The notes beneath the pieces are model-generated. The model ran no database searches and had not been told where the DNA came from. It was given only the letters and a program-made list of their open reading frames with translations. From Syntrophales bacterium (GTDB lineage: Bacteria; Desulfobacterota; Syntrophia; Syntrophales; UBA2251), in NCBI GenBank assembly GCA_023230905.1, contig JALNWL010000093.1, positions 1 to 9,308 on the forward strand: a stretch of 9,308 nucleotides of DNA, given 5' to 3'. Position 1 is the first letter of the stretch. Every line of letters starts with the position of its first letter. Positions 1 to 5,954 of the stretch are shown one piece after another. A program made the position numbers and the translations under genes.

Positions 1-289
1 CCCCGAGGACCAGGCCGGTCAGGGAAGCGCTGAGCAGAACGGGTATCAGGTTGAGCGGACGGGAGGAGGCGAGGAGAATGAACGTCGTCGCAGCCAGCGA
101 GACAAAACAGACCACCACCCCCCGCCAACGTCCCAATTTTGCGTAAAAGAGAAGCGTCGGCAGGGGCAGAAAGACGATGACGCCGGTCCCTCCCGCCGGG
201 ATCAGGGCGACGCCGACGAAAAACAGGGTGGAAACGGCGATTCCGATCCCAAGATCCAGATGCGACCGTAAACCCGTTCGATCGTTCAA
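1..289 (-). CDS. DUF2232 (YybS-like) integral membrane protein, N-terminal part only
   Basis: The gene runs off the left edge; 96 residues are visible. The translation is almost entirely hydrophobic, with likely membrane segments near residues 13-30, 32-50, 55-74 and 79-96. The second ends in a PLP-x6-AKLGRWRG stretch, which fits the DUF2232/YybS pattern of a Pro-rich helix followed by a basic loop. Such proteins commonly sit between rpsR and rplI in Desulfobacterota, so rplI is expected beyond the edge (inference). Biochemical function is unknown; it acts in the inner membrane. The start is uncertain. I chose TTG at 289 because no ATG or GTG precedes the first helix; a purine-rich GGGACGGGGAG lies directly upstream but is too close for a normal ribosome site. 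The gap to rpsR is only 26 nt, so it should be co-transcribed with rpsF and rpsR. Confidence 0.75.
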   Translation of the reverse strand, partial: MNDRTGLRSHLDLGIGIAVSTLFFVGVALIPAGGTGVIVFLPLPTLLFYAKLGRWRGVVVCFVSLAATTFILLASSRPLNLIPVLLSASLTGLVLG

Positions 290-315
290 CTCCCCGTCCC
301 GCTGATGAGGCCCGG

Positions 316-585
316 TCAGCCTTCGGTAACGGCGAACGGCATCAGGGCGATGCTGCGCGACCTCTTGATGGCGGTGGTCAGTTCACGCTGGTGCTTGGCG
401 CAATTCCCGGTGATGCGTCTGGGCATGATCTTTCCCCGTTCCGTCACGAAGTCGCGCAGAACGTCCGGGGATTTGTAATCGATGATCAAGGCCGAGTCCG
501 TGCAGAAACGGCAGAATTTGCGGCGGTGGAAAAATCTTCTCTGAGGCCTGGGCGGACGCTGGTCTCTTCTTTCGGGTACGGCCAT
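316..585 (-). CDS. rpsR: 30S ribosomal protein S18
   Basis: This 89-residue protein is a clear S18, which pairs with S6 on the platform of the small ribosomal subunit. Diagnostic stretches are RRKFCRFC (22-28), IDYKSPDVLRDFVTERGKI (35-53) and RRITGNCAKHQREL (56-69), followed by a basic helix. Cys25, Cys28, Cys62 and His65 form a C-x2-C...C-x2-H set, so this looks like the zinc-binding (C+) form; in E. coli S18 three of the four are replaced. The Pro/Arg-rich N-terminus (residues 1-20) is slightly longer than in E. coli. The ATG follows the rpsF stop by one base. Its ribosome site AGGGGGTGA lies inside the rpsF end with a 6-nt spacer, which suggests translational coupling and balanced S6:S18 production. 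Confidence 0.97.
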   Translation of the reverse strand: MAVPERRDQRPPRPQRRFFHRRKFCRFCTDSALIIDYKSPDVLRDFVTERGKIMPRRITGNCAKHQRELTTAIKRSRSIALMPFAVTEG

Positions 586-586
586 G

Positions 587-1039
587 TTACTTCACCCCCT
601 CATCGACGGTTTTTGCGGCGGTTTCCTGAGCGGCAGCGGCGGGAATCACCATCTTTGGCGCAATCGGTTCGGCCGGCTGCTTCCCCGCGTCTCCCTCTTC
701 GGCTTTCTTTGCGGCGTCGGCGATTTCCTTTTCAATCGCTTCTCGGGTGAAGGTCCCGTCCCTCCGGACGGTCAGATACTTCAGAATCCGCTCATCAATC
801 TTGAAATTTCTTTCAATCTCGGTGATGGCGGCATGGTCGCTGACGACGTCGAACAGCAGGTAATAGCCCCGTCTCTGTTTCTTGATTTCGTAAGCCAGTT
901 TGCGCTTGCCCCAGCGGTCGATCTTGACGACGATGCCCTGGTGATCGGTGATGAACGTGCCGTAACGCTCGCACATCGCGCTGATTTCGTCCTCGGGCAG
1001 ATCGACCGGGACAATGAAAATGATGTCGTATCTCCTCAA
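587..1039 (-). CDS. rpsF: 30S ribosomal protein S6
   Basis: This 150-residue protein matches S6 along residues 1-100: it opens MRRYDIIFIVPVDLPEDE, carries WGKRKLAYEIKKQRRGYYLLFDV mid-chain, and has the IERNFKIDERILKYLTVR strand-helix end. S6 forms a heterodimer with S18 and binds 16S rRNA. The tail after residue 100 is Ala/Glu/Lys/Pro-rich and longer than usual; such low-complexity tails are common in S6 and were not assigned a function. The start codon is TTG at 1039: it gives the canonical MRRY start and sits 7 nt from a perfect AGGAGG (1047-1052). It is the first gene of the rpsF-rpsR-DUF2232 operon. A promoter and two leader hairpins lie upstream. Confidence 0.97.
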   Translation of the reverse strand: MRRYDIIFIVPVDLPEDEISAMCERYGTFITDHQGIVVKIDRWGKRKLAYEIKKQRRGYYLLFDVVSDHAAITEIERNFKIDERILKYLTVRRDGTFTREAIEKEIADAAKKAEEGDAGKQPAEPIAPKMVIPAAAAQETAAKTVDEGVK

Positions 1040-1060
1040 TGCGCTTCCTCCTCTCGGCTC

Positions 1061-1113
1061 TTAAGTCCGGGCACGGGACCCGGACAAGGAGTGTTCCCGC
1101 GGGTCTGCGGGAA
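1061..1113 (-). promoter_or_regulatory. rpsF leader: two hairpins, candidate S6:S18 autoregulatory site
   Basis: Two perfect 7-bp stem-loops stand in the rpsF leader. Hairpin 1 (1094-1113) reads TTCCCGC-AGACCC-GCGGGAA on the transcribed strand. Hairpin 2 (1065-1085) reads GTCCGGG-TCCCGTG-CCCGGAC and can be extended by CTT/AAG (to 1061 and 1088) with a two-U bulge. It ends about 9 nt before the AGGAGG of rpsF. The loop side of hairpin 1 (GACCCG) is complementary to the CGGGTC inside hairpin 2, so the two folds can exclude one another. Neither is followed by a U-run, so they are not intrinsic terminators. In several bacteria an S6:S18 complex binds a CCG-containing hairpin in the rpsF leader; assignment of hairpin 2 to that motif is inference. 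Confidence 0.5.
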
Positions 1114-1180
1114 ATTAACACGCCGATCGCAGGGGAATGAAGGCCGCCCTGAATCGCGTGTCTCCAAAAAATGAACCGGG

Positions 1181-1209
1181 CCTATACCATGAGACGAAAA
1201 GGCATGCAA
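1181..1209 (-). promoter_or_regulatory. sigma70-type extended -10 promoter for the rpsF operon
   Basis: On the minus strand TTGCAT (1204-1209) and TATAGG (1181-1186) are separated by exactly 17 nt, and TGG directly before the -10 makes it an extended -10 element. Transcription would begin near 1174, leaving a leader of about 135 nt before the TTG of rpsF. Seen by eye only; the -35 and -10 each match consensus at 4 of 6 positions. Confidence 0.55.
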
Positions 1210-1462
1210 CCATTATTTCCGCGCTCCCGACGCGGTCAGTCCCAGGGGGTTAGCGTTTAGCCCATCGTGGAGGAAGGACCGTTTGAAGTTCTTATCCGGC
1301 GGGGCGCACCACGAACAGCGATGACGGACCTTCCCGGGGATATGCCGGCGATCATGGCGGTGTTTTTCTGGAGGGTTGCGCGATGGTCGAACCATGATCC
1401 TTCATCCGTCGGTCGGAGAATGAATGAGGCGGGGAGACGTGGGATCGGGGCGGAAAATGAAG
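1210..1462. other. intergenic stretch without a supported gene
   Basis: This is the spacer between the terminator of the flavin reductase and the rpsF promoter. Short open frames exist on both strands (for example 1267-1548 plus and 1213-1395 minus). They have no convincing ribosome site and no recognisable family, and their translations are rich in Arg, Gly and Pro, as expected for random frames in GC-rich DNA. A 5-bp inverted repeat, ATGGT-CGA-ACCAT (about 1383-1395), is the only local symmetry I noticed. I see no RNA gene here. Confidence 0.5.
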
Positions 1463-1501
1463 GGGGGAGGGCAGGGGCCGTCAAGGCTCCCGTCCTCCCC
1501 C
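1463..1501 (-). terminator. hairpin, probable terminator of the flavin reductase gene
   Basis: On the minus strand an 8-bp stem GGGGGAGG/CCTCCCCC encloses a second stem GGAGCC-TTGAC-GGCCCC with one mismatch, starting 79 nt after the reductase stop. The sequence just after it (CTTCATTTTCC) is pyrimidine-rich but has no long U-run, so termination may be partial. On the plus strand nothing U-rich follows, so the minus orientation is preferred. Confidence 0.5.
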
Positions 1502-1580
1502 GCAGGTGGGTCCAGATATTCGGAAACGACAGGTTAAAGCGGTGTTGACCTTCTCCAAGAACCGGGCTCTTGCATGATCT

Positions 1581-3131
1581 CTACGACCAAGGCTTTTCGG
1601 CCGCCGCGTTCCGGCCGGCGATGCGGCCGAAGACGACACAGTCAGCCATTGCCACGCTGCCCAGTCGCACGGCGCCGTGCACGCCGCCGGTGACCTCTCC
1701 GGCCGCGTAGAGTCCCGGAACAGGCTTCATGTTGAAGCCGGTAACCTGAGCGTTCGTATCGATCACCAGTCCCCCCATCGTGTGGTGCACCCGCGGCCAG
1801 AGCCGGGCGGCGTAAAACGGCGGCATCACGGTCGGTTTTGCGTCGGGAAAAATCATGCAGTCGAACTGGGGATCTTTCTTCTTTTCGACATACCCGTTCC
1901 AGCGGGCGACTTCCTCCAAGAGTGCCGCCCGGGGGATATTGTAATGCTGCGCCAGGGTCTCCAGGCTGTCAAATTTCCTGATGGCGCCCGAAGCCAGCCC
2001 CTTCTCCAGGGCGTTGGAAAAGACCTGTTTGGGGACGGCGTAGGCATCACCGAAGATCAGGACCGGATGCCCGAGGAGGATGATGGCGTCCGCCCGCACC
2101 TTCCGGTCGCCTGTTTCCTTGATAAAGCGCTTGCCCGTAGCGGGATCGACCATGGGGGCGTAGCCGACGAGCCGTTCGCAGAAAAGAGGGACGAGACCGA
2201 AGCCTTTCTCGTCCGGGCTGGTCCATGGGCCGAGCTGGATCCAGTCCATCTGTACGTCCATGGCCCCCACTTGGCAGGCCGCGAGCAGGGCTTCTCCGGT
2301 CGCGCCGGGTTGGTTGGTGGAATCGAATTTGTCGTTCAGACGGGGATCGTGCACCTGGCGCAGCTTGACGTCCTGGGAAAAACCGCCCGAGCCGAGGACG
2401 ACGGCCCTTCTGGCCTTTAAAAAGGCGGCCTTCCCCGACGCTTCATTCGGAAACCGGTAGCCCTTGCGCACCTCGATTCCGACGATCCGGCCCGCATCGT
2501 TGAGGACCAGGCGGACGAGCTTGGTCCGGGTCTGGACACCGATCCCGAGCTCCTTGGCCTTGGCCAGCATCTTGTTCACCAGTTCCGACCCAGAGGCGTT
2601 GACGGTCTGAACGGCCCGCTTGACCGAGTGACCGCCGTGAAAGTTGAGCCGTGCAAATTGGGCGCCCACGTACTGCTGACACCATTCGAGGGCGGCGTTG
2701 GAGCCATCGGCGACCAGCTTGGCCAGTTCCGGATGGTTCAGGTACGACCCCGCCTTCAGCATGTCCTTCAGCATGAGTTCGGCGGAATCCTGGACCCCCT
2801 GTTCCTTCTGAAGCTTGTTTCCCGCCGCCGCGAAATCCCCGCCGTTGATGATCGAATTGCCCCCGGGGACGACCATCTTTTCGATGACCGTGACCAGGGC
2901 GCCCCCGTTGCGCGCCTCGATGGCGGCGGTGAGGCCGGCGAACCCGCTGCCGATCACGATGACGTCATAGGTTTCGTCCCATTTTTTGGGCATTTTGCCC
3001 GGCGCCGCCAGCGCCTGGCCGCCCAGCCCCACCCCGCCCACGGCCATGCCGGCGACGGCCGCGGCGCCTCCCACGGTTTTCATGAACTGCCGACGAGATA
3101 CGCTTGCCGCCCTTTTCGATGCTTCGCTCAT
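1581..3131 (-). CDS. Tat-exported FAD-dependent reductase of the fumarate/urocanate reductase flavoprotein family
   Basis: The 516-residue protein begins with a twin-arginine signal (SRRQFMK at 12-18, hydrophobic stretch 19-40, likely cleavage after the AxA at 40-42), so it acts outside the inner membrane. A Rossmann FAD site follows (DVIVIGSGFAGLTAAIEA, glycines 61, 63, 66; acidic Glu84). Typical FAD_binding_2 features are PGATGE (275-280), GKRF with Arg335 (the proton-donor position of flavocytochrome c fumarate reductase), HHTMGGL (449-455) and RLG with Arg489 near the C-terminus. The residue matching the other substrate histidine (QxHP motif) is Gly301 (QLGP), so fumarate is unlikely to be the substrate; another alpha,beta-unsaturated acid is possible. 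There is no CxxCH heme or FMN-binding domain, so electrons must come from a separate carrier. ATG at 3131 is chosen because it follows a perfect GGAGGT (3137-3142) and the longer frame would start inside the -35 box. Confidence 0.9.
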   Translation of the reverse strand: MSEASKRAASVSRRQFMKTVGGAAAVAGMAVGGVGLGGQALAAPGKMPKKWDETYDVIVIGSGFAGLTAAIEARNGGALVTVIEKMVVPGGNSIINGGDFAAAGNKLQKEQGVQDSAELMLKDMLKAGSYLNHPELAKLVADGSNAALEWCQQYVGAQFARLNFHGGHSVKRAVQTVNASGSELVNKMLAKAKELGIGVQTRTKLVRLVLNDAGRIVGIEVRKGYRFPNEASGKAAFLKARRAVVLGSGGFSQDVKLRQVHDPRLNDKFDSTNQPGATGEALLAACQVGAMDVQMDWIQLGPWTSPDEKGFGLVPLFCERLVGYAPMVDPATGKRFIKETGDRKVRADAIILLGHPVLIFGDAYAVPKQVFSNALEKGLASGAIRKFDSLETLAQHYNIPRAALLEEVARWNGYVEKKKDPQFDCMIFPDAKPTVMPPFYAARLWPRVHHTMGGLVIDTNAQVTGFNMKPVPGLYAAGEVTGGVHGAVRLGSVAMADCVVFGRIAGRNAAAEKPWS

Positions 3132-3219
3132 GGTTGACCTCCGTCTGTGTTTATGAGGGTTCGCATTCGGGTTCCGCTGTTTGCACAAGGGGAAGGATCC
3201 ATCCCCACCATACGGTTTA

Positions 3220-3261
3220 TCTGTAAGGGACGCCCCGGTGTTTGTCAACCCGAATATCGGG
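3220..3261 (-). promoter_or_regulatory. promoter of the flavin reductase with an adjacent palindrome
   Basis: A perfect -35 TTGACA (3243-3248) and a weaker -10 TACAGA (3220-3225) are 17 nt apart on the minus strand, giving a start near 3213 and a leader of about 80 nt. The palindrome CCCGA-ATA-TCGGG (3249-3261) abuts the -35 on its upstream side and could be a regulator site (inference). This promoter indicates that the reductase can be transcribed independently of the two genes upstream. Confidence 0.55.
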
Positions 3262-3283
3262 CGTCAGACCGCGGCCCGACGGT

Positions 3284-3317
3284 GCGCCGCTTGCCTGCCC
3301 CGCTTCCCCGGCGGCGC
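3284..3317 (-). terminator. GC-rich inverted repeat just after the kinase-fold gene
   Basis: Immediately past the stop codon of the kinase-fold gene, GCGCCGC (3311-3317) is matched by GCGGCGC (3284-3290) across a 20-nt loop. No U-run follows, so this is at best a weak or factor-assisted terminator, or a 3'-end stabilising hairpin. Confidence 0.25.
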
Positions 3318-4286
3318 CTAGCGCCGAATGGCTTCCGGTAGGATGTAGACGTAGGGTTCCCGCAGGACGTGCCGATGCAGGAGCCGGTCAATTTTTCTGA
3401 AGGCGAGGTAGACCCGCCAGATCATGGCGTCTTGCCGGTAGTAGGCCGAGACCTCCTCCGCGGTGAGTGGGGCGATGCCGAACGCCGCCCCTTTGCCCGC
3501 AAAGAAGCCGTTGGCCGTTTCCAGGAGCAGGGGGATGAGCTCCGGGCGCTGCTCCTTGTAGACATTGGCGATCAGGTCGATCGTAACCTTGCGGAAATCG
3601 TAGTAGCGGGTCATGACGTCTTCGAGGAACAGGAGCCGGATCAGCCAGACGAGGAAAGAGGGCGTACAGCGGAGGAACAGCTCGGGATCGAGCTGTTCGA
3701 CACCGTCCCGGCGGATCAGCGGGGTGCCGGTGTCGAGGTACCAGAGCTCCGACGCCTCCGTGATGGGGCCGTCCGACCGGCCGTGCTTCAGCGCCCAGTT
3801 CGAGATCTGGCCGTCGATCCCGAAGATCAGGGAGGGGTGGACCCGATGGCTCGCGAACACCTTCGCCAGTTCGCGGAGCACGCACCCGAAAAGAAGGCCG
3901 ATGGATCCTTCCGCGAGCGTGTGGAGCAGGGCGTTGCCGATGGATGCCGAGGGAAGCCGAACCTGCGCCGTGTATACGATCCGGTTCCCCCGCTTGGGGA
4001 CGACCCGCGCCGAGGCCCATTCCGGCACCTGAAGGCCGACCCGGCCCAGGCCCGTATTGTAGGCCTCGAACAGGCGCTCGTAGGCGTCCATCTCCGCGTT
4101 CGTGCGGAAGATGGGCATGCGCTTGTAGGCGATGTGCGCCTGTCCGGGATGGTCGATGACGAAGATGGTGCTCATCTCGCCGTAGCCGATGATCCTGGCG
4201 GAAATGGCGCTCAGATGGGGATTCCGGGGATCCAGCCCCGCCTCGAAATGGTTCAGGAGATCGGGGTCGATGACGTCTTTCAGCAT
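3318..4286 (-). CDS. uncharacterised protein with apparent protein-kinase-like (APH-type) fold
   Basis: I do not recognise a named function; it may belong to the DUF6206 group, but that is from memory. The 322-residue protein has no signal peptide or membrane helix. Its residues line up with the kinase/aminoglycoside phosphotransferase core in the right order. They are a glycine-rich loop IIGYGEMSTIFVI (G34, G36, E37, S39) and a beta-3 lysine (AYKRM, K55), then a following helix with E70/E74, a hinge-like YTAQVRLP (105-112), a catalytic-loop-like GIDGQISN (D158 and N163, the D-x4-N spacing of these enzymes) and a metal-binding DTG (D185-G187). The C-terminal third is helical and rich in Arg, Leu and aromatic residues. 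It overlaps the aminotransferase stop by 7 nt (ATGCTGA), implying translational coupling and a shared job, perhaps phosphorylating a small molecule. The fold assignment is inference from motif order only. Confidence 0.8.
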   Translation of the reverse strand: MLKDVIDPDLLNHFEAGLDPRNPHLSAISARIIGYGEMSTIFVIDHPGQAHIAYKRMPIFRTNAEMDAYERLFEAYNTGLGRVGLQVPEWASARVVPKRGNRIVYTAQVRLPSASIGNALLHTLAEGSIGLLFGCVLRELAKVFASHRVHPSLIFGIDGQISNWALKHGRSDGPITEASELWYLDTGTPLIRRDGVEQLDPELFLRCTPSFLVWLIRLLFLEDVMTRYYDFRKVTIDLIANVYKEQRPELIPLLLETANGFFAGKGAAFGIAPLTAEEVSAYYRQDAMIWRVYLAFRKIDRLLHRHVLREPYVYILPEAIRR

Positions 4287-5539
4287 ATCGCCAGCACGCG
4301 CTTGGTTTCGGCCAAGGCCAGATCGAGCCGTTCGAGAATCTCCTGGGCGACGGCCCGGTCGATCGTCAGGGGCGGCAGGAGTTGGGTGACCTTCCGGTTG
4401 TTGTTCGCGTAGATGCAGAGCAGGCCATGGTCATAGGCGACTTTCGTGAGCACCGGGCCGCAGAGGTCGTTGACCATCTCGACGCCCATCATCAGGCCGA
4501 GCTGCCTCAGACCGACGACCAGTTCCGGGTGCCGGGCGCGGAGGGATTCAAAGCCCGTCCGGAAGAAGCCGGCCAGTTCCCGGACATGCTCGAGAAAAGG
4601 CGGGGCGGACGTAATCTCCAGCACCTCCAGGGCGACGGGGCAACCGACCTCAGCGCCGCCGAACGTGGACACGTGGATGAACGGGTTCTCATGAAAAAAT
4701 GACTGCAAATCCGCCCTCAGGCAGGTTGCGCTTATCGGGTATACACCCCCGGAAAGCCCCTTGCCGATGACCAGGATGTCGGGCACGACATCGAAATGTT
4801 CGATGCCCCAGAGCTTCCCCGTACGACCGAGTCCCGTTTGGACCTCATCGATGATGAGGAGCGCCCCTACCCGTTCGCACAGCGCCTTGGCCGTCCGGAA
4901 AAACCCCAAGTCGGGAACGGGCATGCCGCAGGTGGCGGGGATGGTTTCGAAGATGACGGCGGCGGTCGTTGCATCGAGCGCCCCGGCCAGGGCCTCCGGG
5001 TCGTCGAAGGGGACCTGCATGAAGCCCGGGAGGTTGGGACCGAAGGGGGCGCGGTAGGCCTCGTCCCCCGTTGCCAGCGCAAGCCCTGTATGGCCGTGAT
5101 ATCCGCCCGCCGCGGAGACGATCTTCGTCCGACCGGTGGCCCCCCGGGCCAGCTTGAGGGCCAGGTCGACCGCTTCACCCCCTCCCACGCCGAAGACGGT
5201 GTACGAAAGATCTCCCGGGGTCAGGGAGGCCAGGCGCTCCGCCAGCCTCGCCCGCTGCTCGCTCAGGAGGTGATGGTTGCCGATGTCCAGTTCTTCCAGC
5301 GCCGCGATCAGGGTCCGGATGACCCGGGGATGCCGATGACCCAGGTTGAAGACGCCGCCGTTGCAGTGGCAGTTGATGAGCCGCTTTTCGCCCGCGGCGT
5401 CCCAGACGTATGGACCCTCACGCCGCCCGAAGACGAAGTCGATGCCGACGTTCTTGAAGAATTCGGCTTTGCCGGAGGAGACATGGAGGGAATATCGGGC
5501 GACGATGTCTTCCTTGGAATCCTGACCGATGTGCTTCAT
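4280..5539 (-). CDS. class III PLP-dependent aminotransferase
   Basis: The 419-residue protein is a fold-type I, class III (ornithine/GABA/beta-alanine-type) aminotransferase, soluble and PLP-dependent. Landmarks are the entry motif GPYVWDAAGEKRLINCHCNGGVFNLGH (42-68), the phosphate-cup GVGGGEAVDLALK (117-129) and the ring-stacking GYHGHTG (146-152). They continue with IIDEVQTGLGRTG (229-241, cofactor Asp231), the Schiff-base lysine K260 in ILVIGKGLSGGVYPIS, and STFGG (291-295). Length and order are normal and no catalytic residue is missing, so it should be active. The amino donor and acceptor cannot be read from sequence. The start ATG at 5539 has only a weak GGGA-type ribosome site, and I see no better in-frame start. 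It is the first gene of a two-gene unit with the kinase-fold gene, whose ATG overlaps its TGA. Confidence 0.92.
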   Translation of the reverse strand: MKHIGQDSKEDIVARYSLHVSSGKAEFFKNVGIDFVFGRREGPYVWDAAGEKRLINCHCNGGVFNLGHRHPRVIRTLIAALEELDIGNHHLLSEQRARLAERLASLTPGDLSYTVFGVGGGEAVDLALKLARGATGRTKIVSAAGGYHGHTGLALATGDEAYRAPFGPNLPGFMQVPFDDPEALAGALDATTAAVIFETIPATCGMPVPDLGFFRTAKALCERVGALLIIDEVQTGLGRTGKLWGIEHFDVVPDILVIGKGLSGGVYPISATCLRADLQSFFHENPFIHVSTFGGAEVGCPVALEVLEITSAPPFLEHVRELAGFFRTGFESLRARHPELVVGLRQLGLMMGVEMVNDLCGPVLTKVAYDHGLLCIYANNNRKVTQLLPPLTIDRAVAQEILERLDLALAETKRVLAIC

Positions 5540-5954
5540 GGCTAAAGTCCCAGGTAGGTTTTTCGGATGACGTCCTCCGCGCGATCCTCGTTGCTGCGGC
5601 GTGACGCCGCATTTACCGCCGACCCCCTTGAAGCCGCTTAAAGATCAAAAGACAAAAGAACGCGCTGCCGGACTCGTGGAACGGTTTGTGTCTTGTGAAC
5701 CTGTAATTGTTGAAGAAGGGGATGTGTTCGGCGGCCCGCGTACCGGATAAAGACCAGCCCCGCCTTTTTCCCGAGACGGGGTTTCGATCCTTCGTCCATC
5801 CATGCCGTTCCCTCGCGGAGACGTTGACGGGTCCAATCATCCGGGAGAAAATTACCCCAAAAATCTCATTGATCACTAGTCCGTTTGCCGGATAAAAGTC
5901 AAGAGGAGATTGATCGACGGAGAAAATATCATCAACCTTGTTGAAGAGACTTCA
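5540..5954. other. 415-base intergenic gap, less GC-rich than its surroundings
   Basis: The gap separates the acyl-CoA synthetase stop from the aminotransferase start. It is visibly richer in A and T, especially 5641-5720 and 5840-5940, than the coding DNA on either side. The longest frame (minus, 5613-5876, 87 codons, GTG start) has no ribosome site, no GC-rich third positions and no family resemblance, so I treat it as non-coding. A TTGACT box (minus strand, about 5896-5901) lacks a good -10 at a proper distance. The aminotransferase promoter is probably somewhere here, but I cannot place it. Confidence 0.5.
5595..5611. repeat. 17-bp perfect palindrome upstream of the aminotransferase
   Basis: TGCGGCGT-G-ACGCCGCA has 8-bp arms around one central base and lies 56 nt before the aminotransferase ATG. 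It may be an operator for a dimeric regulator. In RNA it would form a 7-bp hairpin with a 3-nt loop in the aminotransferase leader. No U-run follows on either strand. Confidence 0.5.

Noticed and set aside
1094..1113. rpsF leader hairpin as an attenuating terminator
   Set aside because: No U-run follows the stem on the transcribed strand, so an intrinsic terminator is not supported.
1267..1548. 93-codon plus-strand frame between rpsF and the reductase
   Set aside because: It spans the probable terminator hairpin, lacks a family, and is compositionally like random GC-rich DNA.
3132..3248. 39-residue N-terminal extension of the flavin reductase (TTG start at 3248)
   Set aside because: That TTG lies inside the -35 box. 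The internal ATG has a perfect ribosome site and places the twin-arginine motif near the N-terminus.
3369..4412. 347-codon open frame on the plus strand across the kinase-fold gene
   Set aside because: It is antisense to a gene with coherent kinase-like motifs and coupled starts. Its translation is rich in Arg, Gly, Asp and Val with no recognisable family, as expected for a GC-rich antisense frame.
4796..5545. 249-codon plus-strand open frame across the aminotransferase
   Set aside because: It is the shadow of a gene with every class III aminotransferase landmark, and has no family resemblance of its own.
5613..5876. 87-codon GTG-started minus frame in the gap before the aminotransferase
   Set aside because: It has no ribosome site, third positions are not GC-biased as in the neighbours, and the translation has no recognisable features.
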